From Silvanigrellaceae bacterium (GTDB lineage: Bacteria > Bdellovibrionota > Oligoflexia > Silvanigrellales > Silvanigrellaceae): a stretch of DNA of 5,030 nucleotides. Numbering within the stretch: the first letter of the stretch is position 1; each line of letters starts with the position of its first letter. Positions 4,323 through 5,030 of this stretch are shown here, one piece after another. Under the pieces are notes generated by a model, which searched no databases, was not told where the DNA came from, and was given only the letters and a program-made list of their open reading frames with translations. Both the position numbers and the translations under genes were made by a program. The stretch spans positions 1 through 5,030 of the forward strand of contig CANJMU010000075.1 in assembly GCA_947475135.1 (NCBI GenBank), in the 5' to 3' direction.

Positions 4323-5030
4323 TTGGATAAGTTCACACCCATAAAATCCAAAATTGATACAAACATTTTTTTAGTCGATTTTACTAGAAAAAATGAAATG
4401 AAGAGGCCTTTGTCACAGCCCCCAGTCACCCATCAAATTTTTTGTGAATGTCGCATCTGCCAAGAAGAAATTAAAAAAATAAAATTAAGAGAACTCAAAA
4501 ATTCGGTTCAAAAAAATAAAATTGTGGCCATGAAGGAAAAAGATCCTCAAATTTTAACACTCGATAATTTTATTCAAAAACATCATAAAAAAGAACCTTT
4601 TTCAGACGCATGTTTTTGTCGAAAATGCTTTCAGGAAAGAAAAGAATATTTAAAATCTAAAAAAATTGAGCCTAAAAAAGACCCTTTGCAGGTGATTGCC
4701 CAAATCACAAGGGTCAAAAATGAAGAAATTTTAATTAAAAAAAATTATTTGCCGCCTAAAGCTTTGCCCACCACGGTTCTTTCTGGAAAAGGAAAATTGA
4801 TGATTGGAGCTGCCATTATGGCAGCCTTGCTTTTTGAAGGGACGGCCAAAGCGATGTCCTCTCAAAAAATAGATAAAAGAAATATTATCAAAAAAGCAAT
4901 TGTTGGGCCAAAGCAAAATGTTGTGACAGAAAAACAACTGGATCAAAAAATGGGAAGCGATGCTCCCCAGGTTCATCAAGAATTATTTGGAAAAAAAAGT
5001 TTAAGCGAAAAAGCAGGTGCTATTGCGGAT
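4323..5030 (+). CDS. Unrecognised lysine-rich protein with two CxCRxC motifs and an internal hydrophobic segment (3' end outside window)
   Basis: I do not recognise this gene. The frame is open from the stop at 4314-4316 to the right edge, at least 236 codons. The chosen start is TTG at 4323, with AGG 9 nt upstream; the first in-frame ATG (4398, residue 26) has only AGAAA before it. Residues 40-49 read FCECRICQEE and 96-105 read ACFCRKCFQE, so a C-x-C-R-x-C-(x)-Q-E unit appears twice, 56 residues apart, each followed by charged helix-like sequence. The six cysteines suggest bound zinc or another metal. Residues 1-158 have about 18% Lys and no signal peptide. Residues 156-177 (KGKLMIGAAIMAALLFEGTA then KA) look like a signal peptide or single membrane span, followed by a polar Lys/Gln-rich region. 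The gene is divergent from flgG, so a flagellar link is possible but unproven. An internal ATG at 4800 with AAGGA before it could be a second start. Confidence 0.72.
   Translation, partial: MDKFTPIKSKIDTNIFLVDFTRKNEMKRPLSQPPVTHQIFCECRICQEEIKKIKLRELKNSVQKNKIVAMKEKDPQILTLDNFIQKHHKKEPFSDACFCRKCFQERKEYLKSKKIEPKKDPLQVIAQITRVKNEEILIKKNYLPPKALPTTVLSGKGKLMIGAAIMAALLFEGTAKAMSSQKIDKRNIIKKAIVGPKQNVVTEKQLDQKMGSDAPQVHQELFGKKSLSEKAGAIAD
4797..4853 (+). other. Internal signal-peptide-like or membrane segment within the plus-strand gene
   Basis: The segment encodes LMIGAAIMAALLFEGTAKAM-type sequence: Lys residues just before (K156, K158), a core of about 12 hydrophobic residues (160-171), then EGTAKA, an A-x-A site as used by signal peptidase I. 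The core is short for a stable membrane span. Either the upstream 158 residues are cytoplasmic with the rest held across the membrane, or a shorter exported product is made from the ATG at 4800. Confidence 0.45.

Noticed and set aside
4731..4979. Minus-strand frame of 82 codons at the right end
   Set aside because: It is antisense to the open plus-strand frame with the CxCRxC motifs. Its composition (Phe/Asn/His-rich) is what a complement of Lys/Glu codons gives.
1..5030. CRISPR arrays, tRNA or rRNA genes, insertion sequences, att sites
   Set aside because: Looked for and not seen: no regularly spaced repeats, no tRNA-like cloverleaf, and no transposase or integrase motifs in any frame.

Overview
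This is an AT-rich window from a flagellated Gram-negative bacterium. It holds the rod, P-ring and L-ring section of a flagellar operon on the minus strand, flanked by the tail of a lipid A acyltransferase-like gene at the left edge and an unrecognised plus-strand gene running off the right edge. P- and L-ring genes plus a LpxL/HtrB-type tail imply an outer membrane with lipid A. The gene order (flgG-flgA-flgH-flgI-flgJ), low GC and lysine/asparagine-rich proteins fit the Bdellovibrionota/Oligoflexia or related delta-type lineages. That placement is an inference; no marker gene here settles it.

Layout: (1) 2-214 (+), C-terminal 70 residues of a probable lipid A acyltransferase, overlapping the end of flgJ tail to tail. 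(2) 147-3984 (-), five tightly packed genes transcribed leftward: flgG (distal rod), flgA-like (P-ring chaperone), flgH-like (L-ring lipoprotein, heavily modified), flgI (P-ring) and flgJ-like (rod-binding domain only). The junctions are a 4-nt gap, a 14-nt overlap (on the chosen flgH start), a TAATG stop/start overlap and a 12-nt gap carrying a strong Shine-Dalgarno. All five look like one transcript. (3) 3985-4322, a 338-bp AT-rich divergent intergenic region with two copies of the 13-mer ACTAAGGTAACAA, 106 bp apart. (4) 4323-5030 (+), a gene open to the right edge, at least 236 codons, coding for a lysine-rich protein with two CxCRxC motifs and an internal signal-peptide-like hydrophobic segment.

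Together the minus-strand genes build the part of the flagellum that crosses the periplasm and outer membrane. FlgG forms the distal rod, FlgJ binds the rod, FlgI is placed in the P-ring with help from FlgA, and FlgH forms the L-ring.

The points most worth a second look are the unrecognised CxCRxC protein, the repeats in its upstream region, a FlgA with no visible signal peptide, and a FlgH whose C-terminus is a long coiled coil followed by a Ser/Thr/Asn-rich tail.
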